Source of the DNA: Paulinella micropora
Taxonomy: Eukaryota > Cercozoa > Imbricatea > Euglyphida > Paulinellidae
Reading direction: 5' to 3'
Assembly (NCBI GenBank): GCA_019918135.1
Contig: WBZZ01006608.1
Span: forward strand, 1-35,000
Length of the DNA stretch: 35,000 nucleotides
Part shown: in pieces, positions 1 through 10,159 of the stretch
Layout: every line of letters starts with the position of its first letter
How positions within the stretch are numbered: the stretch's first letter is position 1
Notes under the pieces: generated by a model
Databases searched by the model: none
The model's input: only the letters and a program-made list of their open reading frames with translations
What the model was told of the DNA's origin: nothing
Made by a program: the position numbers and the translations under genes

Positions 1-1778
1 GTGATGATGTCGTGTCTCATTCTAGCGTGGCTTCCAGGCTTTCCGAGATCTTGCTTGGCCAGGTGGAACGGGAACGTCAGGGGGAAGCGATCCCAAGGAT
101 GTATATGAAGGACGCTCTGTCGATGCTTGCAGAAGTGTCGGTGGAAAAGACTCACAATGTGTATCATGACCTCTTTGAGGTACCGTTTCTGCAACAAACA
201 AGGGACTTCTATCGAGCGGAGATGCAGGCGTTCATTGCTGCAAATCCTATCCCGGACTTCTTGCGACGAGTCGAGACTCGTTTGCTAGAGGAAGAGAGCA
301 GGGCGGATGGTTACCTTGACAAATCCACAAAACCAAAGCTCCGTGCCGTGTTGCAGGAAGAACTTATCGTTGCCTATTCAGAGCGCGTGGTAAACGATAC
401 GGTGAGTGGTTGCGTGGTCATGTTCCGCAACAACTCCCTCAAAGACTTGGAGCGCTGTTATATGTTGTTTTCAAGAGAGCCCAAGGCTTTGGATGACTTG
501 CGAATTTCCATGGGCAAACTTGTAACCTCAATTGGTGTGGACATCGTGCAGGACGAGGAGAATCTTCGCAACCCCACTCAGTTCGTGCAGCAGGTCCTCG
601 ACACAAGAGAGAAGTTCACCAATGTGGTCCAAACCGCTTTCAAAAACGACCGAACTATCTCACGCACGCTCAAGGAGAGCGTGGAATATTTTATCAACCT
701 GGATGGCAGGGCAGCACAATATCTCTCGCTCTATATCGATGAGATGTTCCGGAAACAGATAAAGGGCATGAATGCGCAAGCGGTTGAAGACCGGCTAGCC
801 AACGTCATTTCCATCTTTCGCTACCTTCAAGAGAAGGACGTCTTTGAGGACTTTTACAAGAAACAGCTGGCATCTCGCCTGCTCACATCACAGAGTCACG
901 ACGAAGAATCAGAGAAGAAAATGATTGCGGAGCTCAAAGCCGAGTGTGGCCACCAGTACACCTCCCGGCTGGAAGGCATGTTCAAAGACATGAAACTCTC
1001 CAAAGAACTCGGGACAAAGTTCTCCAACGCCTATCCTCGGCGAGACATTGGTCTCTCTGTCACTGTGCTCACCACGGGATTCTGGCCTATTCCCGTCGTG
1101 AACAAATGCAAACTTCCTCCCGCAGCTGCCAAGGCCTCGCAGGACTACCTCACCTTCTACACGCAATTGCACAATGGACGCAAGCTGAGTTGGCAGACTA
1201 ACCTTGGCAACGCGGAACTGCGCGTGCAATTTGATAAAGGTGCGAAGGAGATGCTGGTGCACACGTACCAGATGTGCATCATCATGCTGTTCAACTCGGC
1301 CGACACTCTAACGTACAAGCAAATCCTCGAACAGACCAACATTCCGGCCGAAGAGCTGGAGAGGCACCTGCTCTCCTTGGCGCACCCCAAGGTTCGTTTG
1401 CTGAGAAAGAACCCCAACAACAAGACCCTTGCAGAAAACCACACATTCACTTTCAACACACAATACACATCCAAGCTTAAACGGGTGAAGATCCCTTTAC
1501 TCACTGCCAAGGCAGCAGCAGGACCGGAGAAACAGGAAGAAGAAGTGCCCGAGAGTGTAACAGAGCTGCGGAAGCATCGAGTCGAGGCTGCCATCGTGCG
1601 CATCATGAAAGCACGCAAGACTTTGGAACATAACAATCTCGTCGGCGAGGTTCTAAGGCAACTACAGCCCAGGTTTGCAGTCGAACCGGCTTTCGTCAAA
1701 AAGCGCATCGAGGGACTCATCGAGAGAGAGTACATCAAACGAGATGAAACCAACAGGAAACTTTACAGGTACATATAG
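1..1778 (+). CDS. CUL3: Cullin-3-like ubiquitin ligase scaffold, 5' end outside the window
   Basis: This encodes the scaffold of a cullin-RING ubiquitin ligase; CUL3-type cullins bind BTB adaptors through the N-terminal repeats and the RBX RING protein through the C-terminal domain. The frame is already open at base 3, so the N-terminal part, roughly 170-200 residues by comparison with animal CUL3, lies off the left edge; the GTG at 12 is not a real start. Visible family blocks are ERERQGEAI near the left edge, a cullin-repeat segment with EYFINLDGRAAQYLSLYIDE, the cullin-homology core KDVFEDFYKKQLASRLL then LEGMFKDM, and VLTTGFWPIP. The C-terminus carries the winged-helix neddylation site IVRIMKARK, with the expected acceptor Lys at 1608-1610, and ends YRYI followed by TAG. 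The CUL3 assignment rests on the ERKGE-type and LEGMFKDM blocks, which resemble CUL3 more than CUL1/2. No introns are visible. Intact over the part seen. Confidence 0.93.
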   Translation, partial: DDVVSHSSVASRLSEILLGQVERERQGEAIPRMYMKDALSMLAEVSVEKTHNVYHDLFEVPFLQQTRDFYRAEMQAFIAANPIPDFLRRVETRLLEEESRADGYLDKSTKPKLRAVLQEELIVAYSERVVNDTVSGCVVMFRNNSLKDLERCYMLFSREPKALDDLRISMGKLVTSIGVDIVQDEENLRNPTQFVQQVLDTREKFTNVVQTAFKNDRTISRTLKESVEYFINLDGRAAQYLSLYIDEMFRKQIKGMNAQAVEDRLANVISIFRYLQEKDVFEDFYKKQLASRLLTSQSHDEESEKKMIAELKAECGHQYTSRLEGMFKDMKLSKELGTKFSNAYPRRDIGLSVTVLTTGFWPIPVVNKCKLPPAAAKASQDYLTFYTQLHNGRKLSWQTNLGNAELRVQFDKGAKEMLVHTYQMCIIMLFNSADTLTYKQILEQTNIPAEELERHLLSLAHPKVRLLRKNPNNKTLAENHTFTFNTQYTSKLKRVKIPLLTAKAAAGPEKQEEEVPESVTELRKHRVEAAIVRIMKARKTLEHNNLVGEVLRQLQPRFAVEPAFVKKRIEGLIEREYIKRDETNRKLYRYI

Positions 1779-1860
1779 AGCAAAAGGCACTTAATCCTTC
1801 TTCTTGTAATATGTTACCACGTCCAGTACCGGTAGATTTTCCGTTGATAGATTCTCTTGC

Positions 1861-1930
1861 TTAACATAGCGAAGTCTTTTTTGAGCATGTTTAGCTTAAC
1901 GTAGCGAAGTCTTTTTTGAGCACGTTTAGC
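1861..1930. repeat. Two-copy 35-bp tandem repeat 3' of the cullin gene
   Basis: Two adjacent 35-bp units (1861-1895 and 1896-1930) differ at only two positions. They begin TTAACRTAGCGAAGTC and end GTTTAGC. They lie in the 1779-2134 stretch between the cullin stop and the LTR, which otherwise holds no gene. A TGTAA about 25 bases after the stop could serve as a poly(A) signal, but this is weak. No function is apparent. Confidence 0.85.
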
Positions 1931-2134
1931 AATTTAGGCATTAAGATCTTGTTTACTAAAATTGAAATTGTGGAAATTTTCAGTGATCCGTTGTAGCTGT
2001 CCCGTCCAAAGAATTCGCTGTTCCTAAACTACCGCCGCCTGGTATTTAATTAGCAATCCCTACAAAAGTCAAGACACCATTAGGAAAATTTTTAGAATGT
2101 TAAACAAATGTCCAAGAGAACTCATGTGTAACTT

Positions 2135-3077
2135 TTGTAAGTTTTGACTACCCTCCTGTGAGGAAATTACCAACCGGCATTCAAATGAATACACACACGG
2201 CTGTCATTTGATCTCAAAATACTTCCGAGAACAGGGAAGGTACCAAAAGACGGGATGGTCAATTCCAGTTTATTTAGTACACTTGCTTGACAGACTACTT
2301 GTCCCTTGCGAAACTATGCAAATTCTGAGAACTAACGAATAGAATTCAAGTGCTACACGTGTTTTGTAGCAGTTGGAGTTGTTCAAGTTGGTCTGAGAAA
2401 AATAAAGGAAAATATGTTAAGTACTGCTGTCGACATTCAAGAGAAAAAATTGTGGCTTTTTAGATTTTGATTGGAATTTCGATTTTGTGTCATTTTTCGA
2501 TTTTGTGTAAAAAATTCAAATCTCTCGATTTAACGATAATATTTTGCAAAAATTTCCGTTTTTTGCAGACGCATATAGCAGTTAATTTGAGAAATTTAAA
2601 TTTTTGTAACAAAATAGAAATTCTAACCAAAATCCGAAATCTGACCCAAAATCTGAAATTTAACATTTTTTTACGTCTTGAATGTCGACAGTAATATTAC
2701 CATGTTACCACTTTAACTAACCTATCTGACTTGTATTATCATTTTACTTGGTGTGTTGACTGGAAACCGGAAAACACTGTCCAAGGAAATAAAGTATGAC
2801 TTGAGACCGGAAAAGGCGGTCAAAGGAATAAAGTTTCAGATATGGGGAAAAAAGGCAATAGTCAGGCTTTTTCCAGAAAGCTAGCTGTTAAAGGGAAATA
2901 AATTGATCTGTTAACTGCAGTTGAAAACGTAACAACTACAAGTTATGACAGTTGATAAATAAACCGGGAAAAATGAAGTAACGGAACTAAAAATAGAAGT
3001 GTAAACTTGAAGTAAAAACTTGAAGAAAGTTTAACACAATATTAATGTTTCGGTCCGGTACGGTAGTCATTCCGATA
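2135..3077 (-). repeat. 3' LTR of the gypsy element (carries a MITE)
   Basis: Directly repeated with 27768-28429, with about 15-20 substitutions by eye over some 650 aligned bases. The similarity includes inverted ends TGACTACC (2145) and GGTAGTCA (ending 3069) and extends about 8-10 bases beyond them on both sides, so the exact termini are uncertain. A minus-strand AATAAA lies at 2274-2269, suitable for 3' end formation. This copy is 281 bp longer than its partner: 273 bp are the MITE plus its duplicated TA, and 8 bp are a small indel just after it. Confidence 0.82.
2424..2694. mobile_element. 271-bp TA-flanked MITE (Tc1/mariner-like) inside the 3' LTR
   Basis: Absent from the partner LTR, whose empty site reads TTAAGTATTACC (around 28050). 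Here the same site reads TTAAGTA at the left edge and TATTACC at the right edge, an exact TA duplication. The ends are inverted repeats sharing CTGTCGACATTCAAGA with two mismatches in the outermost bases. The interior is AT-rich, has no coding capacity, and the two arms (GATTTTGATTGGAATTTC on the left and its approximate complement on the right) form a long imperfect fold-back. TA duplication plus fold-back fits a mariner/Tc1-type MITE. The mobilising transposase is not in the window. Confidence 0.85.
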
Positions 3078-3095
3078 ACTCCCCCCCCCCCCCAC
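3078..3095 (-). other. Polypurine tract beside the 3' LTR
   Basis: On the minus strand this reads GTG13AGT-like purine sequence, a run of 13 G, directly upstream of the 3' LTR. That is where a retroviral polypurine tract primes plus-strand DNA synthesis. If it primes at its 3' edge, the LTR starts at TATCGGAATGACTACC rather than at the TG of TGACTACC. Confidence 0.6.
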
Positions 3096-3417
3096 TGACC
3101 ATAACGGTAGGTTGGAGTTGCGATCGAAACGAATCGTAACAGATGACTGACCAAATGATGTGTAAATAAGTATAAAAAAGAAACATGATGAATTAAAGAG
3201 ATTGCAGATATAGGTCAATGCGCGATATGTGCGTGTGTATATGTGTCAACTCATTGATCAAGATAGTATCAACATGCAGAGGCAGGACGGATATAGTGTA
3301 CCCAATCATACATCATGAAAGGAGCGTAGGGCCAACACTATCACTACGTGTTCAAAGCGATAAATAGCATTGTGTGACCTGCCTTAGCTAATGCTAGTTC
3401 AAAATATGTGAATATGA
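3096..3417. other. Non-coding stretch between integrase end and polypurine tract
   Basis: About 320 bp with no supportable gene and no similarity noticed elsewhere in the window. It is presumed 3' untranslated region of the gypsy element. Confidence 0.4.
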
Positions 3418-4263
3418 CTATCGTACATGCCTGTAGAAAATACTAAATTGTTGGGTGGTATATGAAGTGGGAAAGGAGATAGAGTCCGAAGGGAGTCTAA
3501 AAGTAAAAACCACTTGAGAATCTACTTTGATCTTAGTTTGAAAACATGAAAATCGTACTTCTTTGCGTAAACGTTTGAGTTGTTCGGGAATGATCGAACC
3601 CTTGTTCCTGGAGTTGGTGGCGGGTTTGAACTGAATATCGCGATGAAAATGAACGACCTGATCATTCTCACTGTCGAGAGTCATCTTCTTCCAGGAGTTG
3701 AGAGGCTCGGTCCATTGGAGATGCGTCGGGCCCTCCGTGACTGAGCCGTCCGGGTGCGTAATCAGCTCCACGTAAACGGGGCGGTACTGCATATTTGATA
3801 GTGAAGTAATGCCGAGCTGGTGAACGCGGAAGTTGTCGCGATCGTCCGTGGGATCTTCATCCATGATCATCCCTAACTTGAGCAAGCCATCGTCGATGAA
3901 GGCTATCACCTCACCAACAACGTAGTCCTTCTGGTCGTCATTGTGTGCCTGATCCTGGACCGGGTCGATGGCCTGATCCAGATCGGTTGGGGCCGTGTAG
4001 GGGCTGATGTGTGCAATGTCAATTTTGCGGAGGACTTTGTTGGTGTGCTCGTGCCGGAGGCGAAAGGTGTTATTGGACGGCTTGTCCAATATGATGTACG
4101 GGCCGTCGTGTTGAAGGACAGAGGAGGCGGGAATATACATACATACATACATACATACATATGTCATACATACATACATACATACATGTACATACATACA
4201 TACATACATACATACATACACATACATACGTACATGCATACATACATAACATACGTACATACA

Positions 4264-4294
<31 letters not shown>

Positions 4295-5820
4295 CATACT
4301 TTACATACATACATACATATATTACATGCATGCATACATACATTTACATACATTACATGGATGCATACATACAAACATACATGCATACATACATACATAC
4401 ATACATATATGTACATACATACATACATACATACATACATGCATGCTTGCATGCATGCATACATATATACATACGAACACGTTGATTGCTTCAGGCGATA
4501 GACGGTGACACGGTCACCCACCTTCCAATCGGGTAGTTTGCGTCGCCGTTGCTTGTTCTTCTGCTCGTTGGCGGCCTTGCGCGTGAAGGAGGCGTATTCC
4601 TTGACATACGCCGTGACAGCAATCCGAGATAAGCGGAGAGTGTCGAGTTGGTCCGATGTCTGGAAGGTCGTCGAGCCAGACTTAGTCGTTGCGGCGGTTG
4701 ATCGAGCCGCGCGTTCAGCGATGACGTCGGGAGAATCGAAAATATCGATAGATGTACGTGGCTGGCGAGCCATCATACCTTCAAAAGCGGATACGCCGGT
4801 GGCGCTAGAGACGTAAGTGTTCTGCGAGAACGACAGAGCTGGCATGGATTTGGGCCAAGTCTTCTTGTCTTTGTCTGCGAGTGCCTGGATAGCGCGGCGG
4901 AGGCTTTGATGCCTGCGTTCTACCATGCCTAACTGATGGTGAGAGTATGGCGCGGTGGTGGGCCATTCGATTCCAGCTATGCTGCAGAAGGCCTTGGCAA
5001 GATTGCCACGGAAAGATCCATGATCGTCAGACAGGATTGCTTCCGGAAAACCGAAAAGGCAAACCCATCGAGCGAGAATGGTCTCAACAGTCTCCTCAGC
5101 AGTGGTGGAAACGACTGGAATAAACAATAGGTAACCTGCGAACAAATCGACTATAGTTAACACGTACTGTTCGAGTACGCCATCTATGCCTACATGAACA
5201 TGATCTATACCTATAGCTTGACCTGGATGGCTCCAGACTAACGAGTTATAGCGGCCATGATTAAGTGTGAGGCGGGCGTGTGATAGTTGACAAAAGTGGC
5301 AATCTTTGAGGATAGCCGCAATGTCGGCGTGCATCTTGTCTTTCCCATCGGGTCCGAACCATATGTATCGCTGATGGATGTATTGGGCAAGGGTGGGGAC
5401 CTTTGCGTGATTCTGGATCAAGTGAGCATGGGAGACAAGCTTGCGTATGAGGGGATTCGGAACATATATACGGCTGGAGCGGTCGGGCATGATATGTACC
5501 GCTAGTCCTCCCTTGAAAAAGAGAAGAGTATTACCCTGGCCGATAGATGTAGATCCGTCCCAAACTGGTTGTAAAAGGGGGTCTTCTTTCTGCGCTGACT
5601 GGATATCCGCGCGCGTGACGCCCGGGGCATGTGATGTAGCATACATATTAAGCACAGCATGGCGATCCAATCCAAAGTTATGAACAAGCCACACAAGGTT
5701 GTCCTCAAGGAAGACGATCTTGTGGCATGCTAATACTGTCTCACGAGAGATGGTCTCACCGTCGGGTATGAGGTGTACCATGTCTTGGAATAAGTACAGC
5801 AAAAGGCTTGTTGAGAGCAA
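3418..5820 (-). pseudogene. Ty3/gypsy integrase with microsatellite insertion
   Basis: Integrase inserts retrotransposon cDNA into the genome. From the 5' end, an H2C2 zinc-binding domain is seen as H-x4-H (HLIQNH), 35 residues, then CHFC. The RNase-H-fold core follows with D in GIDHVHVG, D in LSDDHGSF and E in MVERRH, the last two exactly 35 residues apart as in D,D35E enzymes. A GPY/F-type C-terminal domain (HDGPYIILDKPSNNTFRLRH) follows, then an acidic tail. Between core and GPY domain, about 340 bp of TATG-type microsatellite is read through as Met-Tyr-Val-Cys repeats. One TAA (4266-4264), created by a substitution in the repeat, breaks an otherwise continuous frame. The start at 5820 overlaps the RNase H frame and is offset from it by one base, so integrase was probably made as part of a Pol polyprotein and not from this ATG. 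Confidence 0.9.
4134..4476. repeat. (TACA/TGTA)n microsatellite inside integrase
   Basis: About 340 bp of imperfect tetranucleotide repeat with GCATGC and TTACAT variants. A pure unit has no stop codon in any of six frames (Met-Tyr-Val-Cys one way, Thr-Tyr-Ile-His the other), which explains the many overlapping ORFs here. Only the surrounding minus-strand integrase frame is real coding sequence. Confidence 0.95.
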
Positions 5821-7570
5821 AAAGTTGACGGGCTAATTCCGGAGCATGCTCCGCGGGCGGGATGACTATGGCATAGTCCCATGGGGCCTTTAAGGTCTTG
5901 ATCGTTGGTGCACCGCGCAAAATCCGACAATCGTGCTTCTTAAAGCGCGCGTCTAATTGCGGATGACTACCGTCAATCGCGAGCCAAAAGGAGCGTCCAC
6001 TGGACTGTAACATAGTTGCCGGGATAGTGTCCAGTAGCTGATTCGTTGCTTCGACTTCCCCGAGGAGAGTGGGTTGGCCGGGAGATATACAAGGAACACG
6101 AGAGAGGGCATCAGGAAGGAGATTCTCTTTACCCTGAATGTATTCCACCTTGAAGCGGATAGTTTGAAGGTGGTCTAGGACCCATCCGACAACCATCGGG
6201 CTTCTGGCGTGGTATAGCCATATGAGCGGGCGATGATCCGTGACGATAGTCAGCGGATGATCACTAGCATCAATATAATAACGGGATTGCTGAACTCCGT
6301 ACATTATACCGCAAGCTTCCCGTACATACGTGACCCACCGAGATTGAGTATCCGTGAATTTAAGCGAGAAATAAGAAATGACGGGTGCAGATTTCTCAGG
6401 GCCCGAATGTAGAGCTCCACCGATGCCAACGATGTTTGCGTCTGTTCGAAGGTAGAGTTGTTGCGTTTTGTTGTACTTGGCGAGGATCGGTAGCGTTGTC
6501 AGGACACGCTTGAGCTTTGCGAAGCATTTCTTCTCTTTTTCACGGAAAAAGTTGGGTCCCGTAGGCCGGGCGTTCGTAGACTTGAGTAGATCGGAGAGTG
6601 GCGCCACCAAGCGAGAGTAGTTAGGAATATGCGCCTGAATAAAGTTGGTCATACCGAGTATAGATCGGACCTCGGTGATGTTCTGCGGTTCAGAGATCTT
6701 CAGGATCGCGTCAATCTTGCTTGTGTCGGCGGCGACGCCTTTCTTGCTGCAGACTTTTCCGAGCACGGGAAGTGAGTTGTAGCCAATGCGTAGCTTGTCC
6801 GAGGCGAAGTAACAGCCGGCTGCCTCCGCAGCCTCCATGAGCTTCTCCAGCTGATCCATGTGGACGTCGAAGTCGTCGTGGGCCAGATGCACGTCGTCGA
6901 TGTATGCTGCGGCCGTCTGACCTCAAAAAGGGAGATGGCCAAAAGGCTTGTCGACTGCGCGTTGAAAGTCACCAGGGGCGCGGTGGATGCCCTGCGTCAT
7001 ATAGTTGGGGACTAGAAGTCCACGAGGAGTCCATACGGCGAGGATGTCGTGGCTACCGTCTGTAGGGTCGATCTTCAGGTGCGAAAAACCATCAACCATG
7101 TCCAACGCGGAGAGATAGTTGTATCCCGCGAAGAGCTCACGGTGATGATTGGGGTTAGGAAGGCCGGGGACCGGAAGGATGAGCCGGTCGTTAACCGCGC
7201 GGTAGTCGAATACCATGCGGATGCCTTTGAAATGGTCCTGCAAGAGGGAGTTAAACTTGCCTACAGGGCACGGTCTAGTAGCCCACTCACAATTAGGAGA
7301 TGCAAAACTATATCGGCCAGTAGCAAGCATATCGTCTGCCCACTGGGTCAGGAACTCTCTGACAGCAGGCGTCCATCTAGGGCAGGGAACCCAAATAGGC
7401 TGTGCGCCTGGACATAGCTTCAAAGAGATAACGGTGTGCGTAAAACAGCCAGCCTTTTCATGGAATCGGTCGCTGTAACGCTCTAGAAAATCTTTCGCTC
7501 TTTTCTTCTGAGGGGGAGTGAGGTTGGAGCTAATAGTATCCGGGCCGAACTTGGGTTTAGGTGGTTCGGC
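5756..7570 (-). pseudogene. Ty3/gypsy reverse transcriptase and RNase H, broken by an in-frame TGA
   Basis: This copies element RNA into DNA and removes the RNA strand. The frame opens after a TAG at 7585-7583 with the usual pre-RT segment (PPQKKRAKDFLERYSDRFHE). RT fingers follow (WATRPCPVGK), then RMVFDYRAVNDRL and motif A in YLSALDMVDGFSHL. Just before the catalytic YIDD box (about 6900) a single TGA (6925-6923) interrupts; after it the same frame resumes with YIDDVHLAHDD. Thumb and connection follow (ILGMTNFIQAHIPNYSRLVAPL), then RNase H with Asp in LYLRTDANIVGIGGAL, Glu in REACGIMYG and Asp in IVTDHRPLIWL. A one-base frame change near 5800 leads into integrase. Length and order are typical; the stop means this copy could not make full-length Pol without readthrough. 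Confidence 0.93.
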
Positions 7571-7582
7571 CTTCTTTTCCTT

Positions 7583-7768
7583 CTATTTTTTTAGGTATTG
7601 TCGGCATAATCGCTCTGAAAGCATCAAAACGGGGTCTGGGAATAGGCCTGTGATGTCATCTGGTGTGACGAGTAAAATACCTGGGTCAGAAGTCATGTTC
7701 ATGGAGAGCCAGTCTAGACCGCTGATCGGGGGATTTTCCCTGTCATGCGGTAACATTAGCTGGGCCAC
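7583..7768 (-). pseudogene. Fragment upstream of RT, possibly a protease-like or linker segment
   Basis: In the same frame as RT and bounded by TGA (7813-7811) upstream and TAG (7585-7583) downstream. It contains NPPISGLDWLSMN, which resembles the I-L-G-x-D-W-L block ending retropepsins, but no D-T/S-G active site was found upstream in any frame. A bona fide DTG protease lies far upstream in the element (24.65 kb), so this may be a linker and not a second protease. Confidence 0.35.
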
Positions 7769-7810
7769 AATATGGGGTTTGATAGGATTTGGATACGGCT
7801 CCGTGGGTTG

Positions 7811-8695
7811 TCACTGCGTCCTGCACGTCTCCGGCTCATGTTGAGGGGAGTGTGGTCGGAAGCGCAGCTGTCCCGAAGAAGGGGGCGATTGACATTGTGA
7901 CACAGCCAATGTTCGAAGCATAAGCATCGAGTGGGATGGAACACGTTTCGTGTTTTGTTGCCGGAGATGAGTTGCGCGTGGTGCATACACATTGCTGCGC
8001 GTTTCCGGAACTAGGTTCTGGGGTCGGCTGTAAGCCGGTCGGGGCAGGCTAGGCTTCCGCACGCGTCTCGGACCGCGCCTTGGCAGTGTGCTTCGGGGTG
8101 CATTTCTCCGAGCCGGAATACCCGTAGTCCATCTCTGGACCGGGTTTTTCCAGCCATGGATCATGGCCTGTCGCATACGCTGCTGTTGTGCTCGGTGTTG
8201 AGAGCGTATGGGCTTGCGTTCACCTTGTAACACAGTCCGAAGGTACCGTCTACCTTGGCGGTTATAGGCTACTTCATGATAGTGCCATGTGCGTACCTTA
8301 TGGGCTTTGCCGCGGCTGCCTCGTTTACTCCGCTCCTTGTTCTTATTCTTATCCTCCGTCTTCTCCTGCTTATCTGTCGTCCGGCTACCCGATGTTGCGC
8401 TCGGGGCAGGAGCAGAGCTGGAGGACGAAGATGAAGAAGAAGATGAGGAAGAGGAGGATGAGGAGCCGTCTTTGTAGTCGTCGTCGTGACTGCGTCGTCG
8501 TCGTCGGTCGGGCTGGCAGCTGGTCTTGGGCTTCTTGAATTTCCGGCGTATCGCCTTGCTGGATCGACCTTTGCCGGTATCCGCGTCTTCGTCGGCGGGC
8601 GGAGAGTCTTTTCTTTCATCCTTGCCGCTACGTCCTTGACGTTTGTATTCCTCTAGCTCTTCCTCTTCCTCATCTCGCGCTCTACTATATTCCAA
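7811..8695 (-). pseudogene. Acidic/basic low-complexity coding segment of the gypsy element (unrecognised)
   Basis: I do not recognise a family. The 294-residue frame starts acidic (EEEEELEEYKRQ), passes through Lys/Arg-rich and Ser-run segments (Ser run about 8410-8460), then an Arg-rich half (YNRQGRRYLRTVLQGERK; RRGPRRVRKPS) and ends at TGA 7813-7811. It is in phase with the pre-RT and RT frames downstream, so it is probably the upstream part of one polyprotein. The basic composition would suit nucleic-acid binding, but I see no canonical CCHC knuckle. A start is not evident. Confidence 0.45.
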
Positions 8696-8867
8696 TCGCC
8701 GCTGTGATCTCGAACCAGCGGATGAGAGGCCGCGTGGATTCGAGCGGGATGAATTGTGCGGAGAAAAAGAGATGCGGTCAGACGGAGACCCTTCCTCCAG
8801 CTGCTTCCGGGTGGCGCGTGAGGAAGGGATCTGAAATCCCCAGAGGCGTCGCGTCGGCCGAAGAGAT

Positions 8868-10055
8868 CTAGGACCTGTGATTGTAAATCATATAGCATGC
8901 GCTCCTTCCACGGCTGACTTCGCGGAAGGAAGTGTGTGAGGACCCTGTGAGGGTGTTGAAGACGATGATGACGATGATGACGATGATGACGATGACGACG
9001 ATGACGACGATGATGACGATGACGAAAAGTATGTCGTCGGTGGTGATGGTGGCAAGTATGTCGATGGTGCCTGCGATAACGATGTGGGGGCAGCCGGTGA
9101 AAAGGGCGAAGGGGTGGGATCCTGCCGAGCTCTGAGTTTCCATCGTAAGACCGAATTCTTGGAAAGCGTGATGACTGGATAGGTCGTCTCCGGCCTTCCA
9201 GTCACCGAAGCGGGGGGAAGTTGTTCGTTCGTGGAAAACATCTCCGTGTCTTGGGGAAGGATGATGTTGTGGAGCATCGCAAACTCAAGACGGCAATGTG
9301 TGTTCCAGGAAGAGACTGACTCCCAACCAAGATCAACGGGACTAGCGGAAGGTTTAGATAGGCCGCTATATCACGTGAATCCCAGAGGTCTACCCGAGTG
9401 CCAAGATAGGTCGAGGCAAGATCGAGGCGCACGATGTTTGGTATTGTTTCCTTGATATCCATCTCGTCCTGTATGGATGGAACACCATAGGGGTAGCCTT
9501 TGGCCCGCAGTGCCCTCGAATACGGATTCAAGATGTCTGCAAGACAAGGTGAATACGTGCTTGGGTGCACTACGACCTGGGTTTCCTCGTAAGCAGGCGT
9601 GTTGAGCATATGCTGCAGTGCCCGCACCTCTGTCTGCACCTGTATGAAAAAGGGGACATTGGCTATGGTTGTACAGTACCACTTCTGGTCGTGTGCCGAA
9701 GAAGGCAGATTCCGAAGAAGATATGTACCGGGGCTAAAGTGTCTATACCCCTGGTCCATCGCGCTTCCATAAATAAGGAAGGTTGATTTAACAGGTTCAG
9801 CTTTTGCTCCAGTATTTCTCTGTCCGGGCTATCAGTGAAGAGGCGCGCGAGCATGCCTGGATTGGGACATACATCCCACTGGTCTGTCGGGAGGATGGGA
9901 TGATATTTGTCCGTAGAACAAATTGTCATGTCCATGTTTGCGAAATAGTTCGCCGGCAGATCCGCGAAAAAGGAGAAAGTCGGGCGTGAAAATCCGATAG
10001 ACCGCTTGATATCATGTGGGTGCGTGCAGTATCTTATGGCAGAATTCGATGGCAA
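8868..10055 (-). pseudogene. Frame-broken continuation of the long unknown gypsy ORF
   Basis: Three overlapping minus-strand frames (10055-9663, 9759-9202, 9277-8888) are arranged head to tail, each shifted relative to the last, as expected of one coding region interrupted by indels. Recognisable only as ordinary globular protein at the start (SFFADLPANYFANMDMTI; VRALQHMLNTPAYEETQ), then Pro/Ser-rich with a long Ser run from a CGA/TGA-type repeat. No known domain is recognised. It continues the 570-codon ORF at 11872 and leads into the acidic/basic segment at 8695. Confidence 0.4.
8961..9026. repeat. GATGAC-type microsatellite encoding a Ser run
   Basis: Short tandem GAT/GAC triplets on the plus strand, read as consecutive Ser codons on the minus strand within the gypsy internal ORF. 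Simple-sequence expansion. Confidence 0.85.
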
Positions 10056-10159
10056 TCAAAAAAGATAGTAGAGACATGCAAACCACTGCCATAAGTGCTC
10101 AAAGGCAAACTGTTATCGTACGAAAATAGGGCAGCCGAGATAGTCTTCATTATGCCGTC

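Noticed and set aside
3943..4508. Plus-strand ORFs rich in Thr-Tyr-Ile-His across the TACA repeat
   Set aside because: A pure TACA repeat is stop-free in all frames; these are shadows of the microsatellite, and only the minus-strand integrase flanks show homology.
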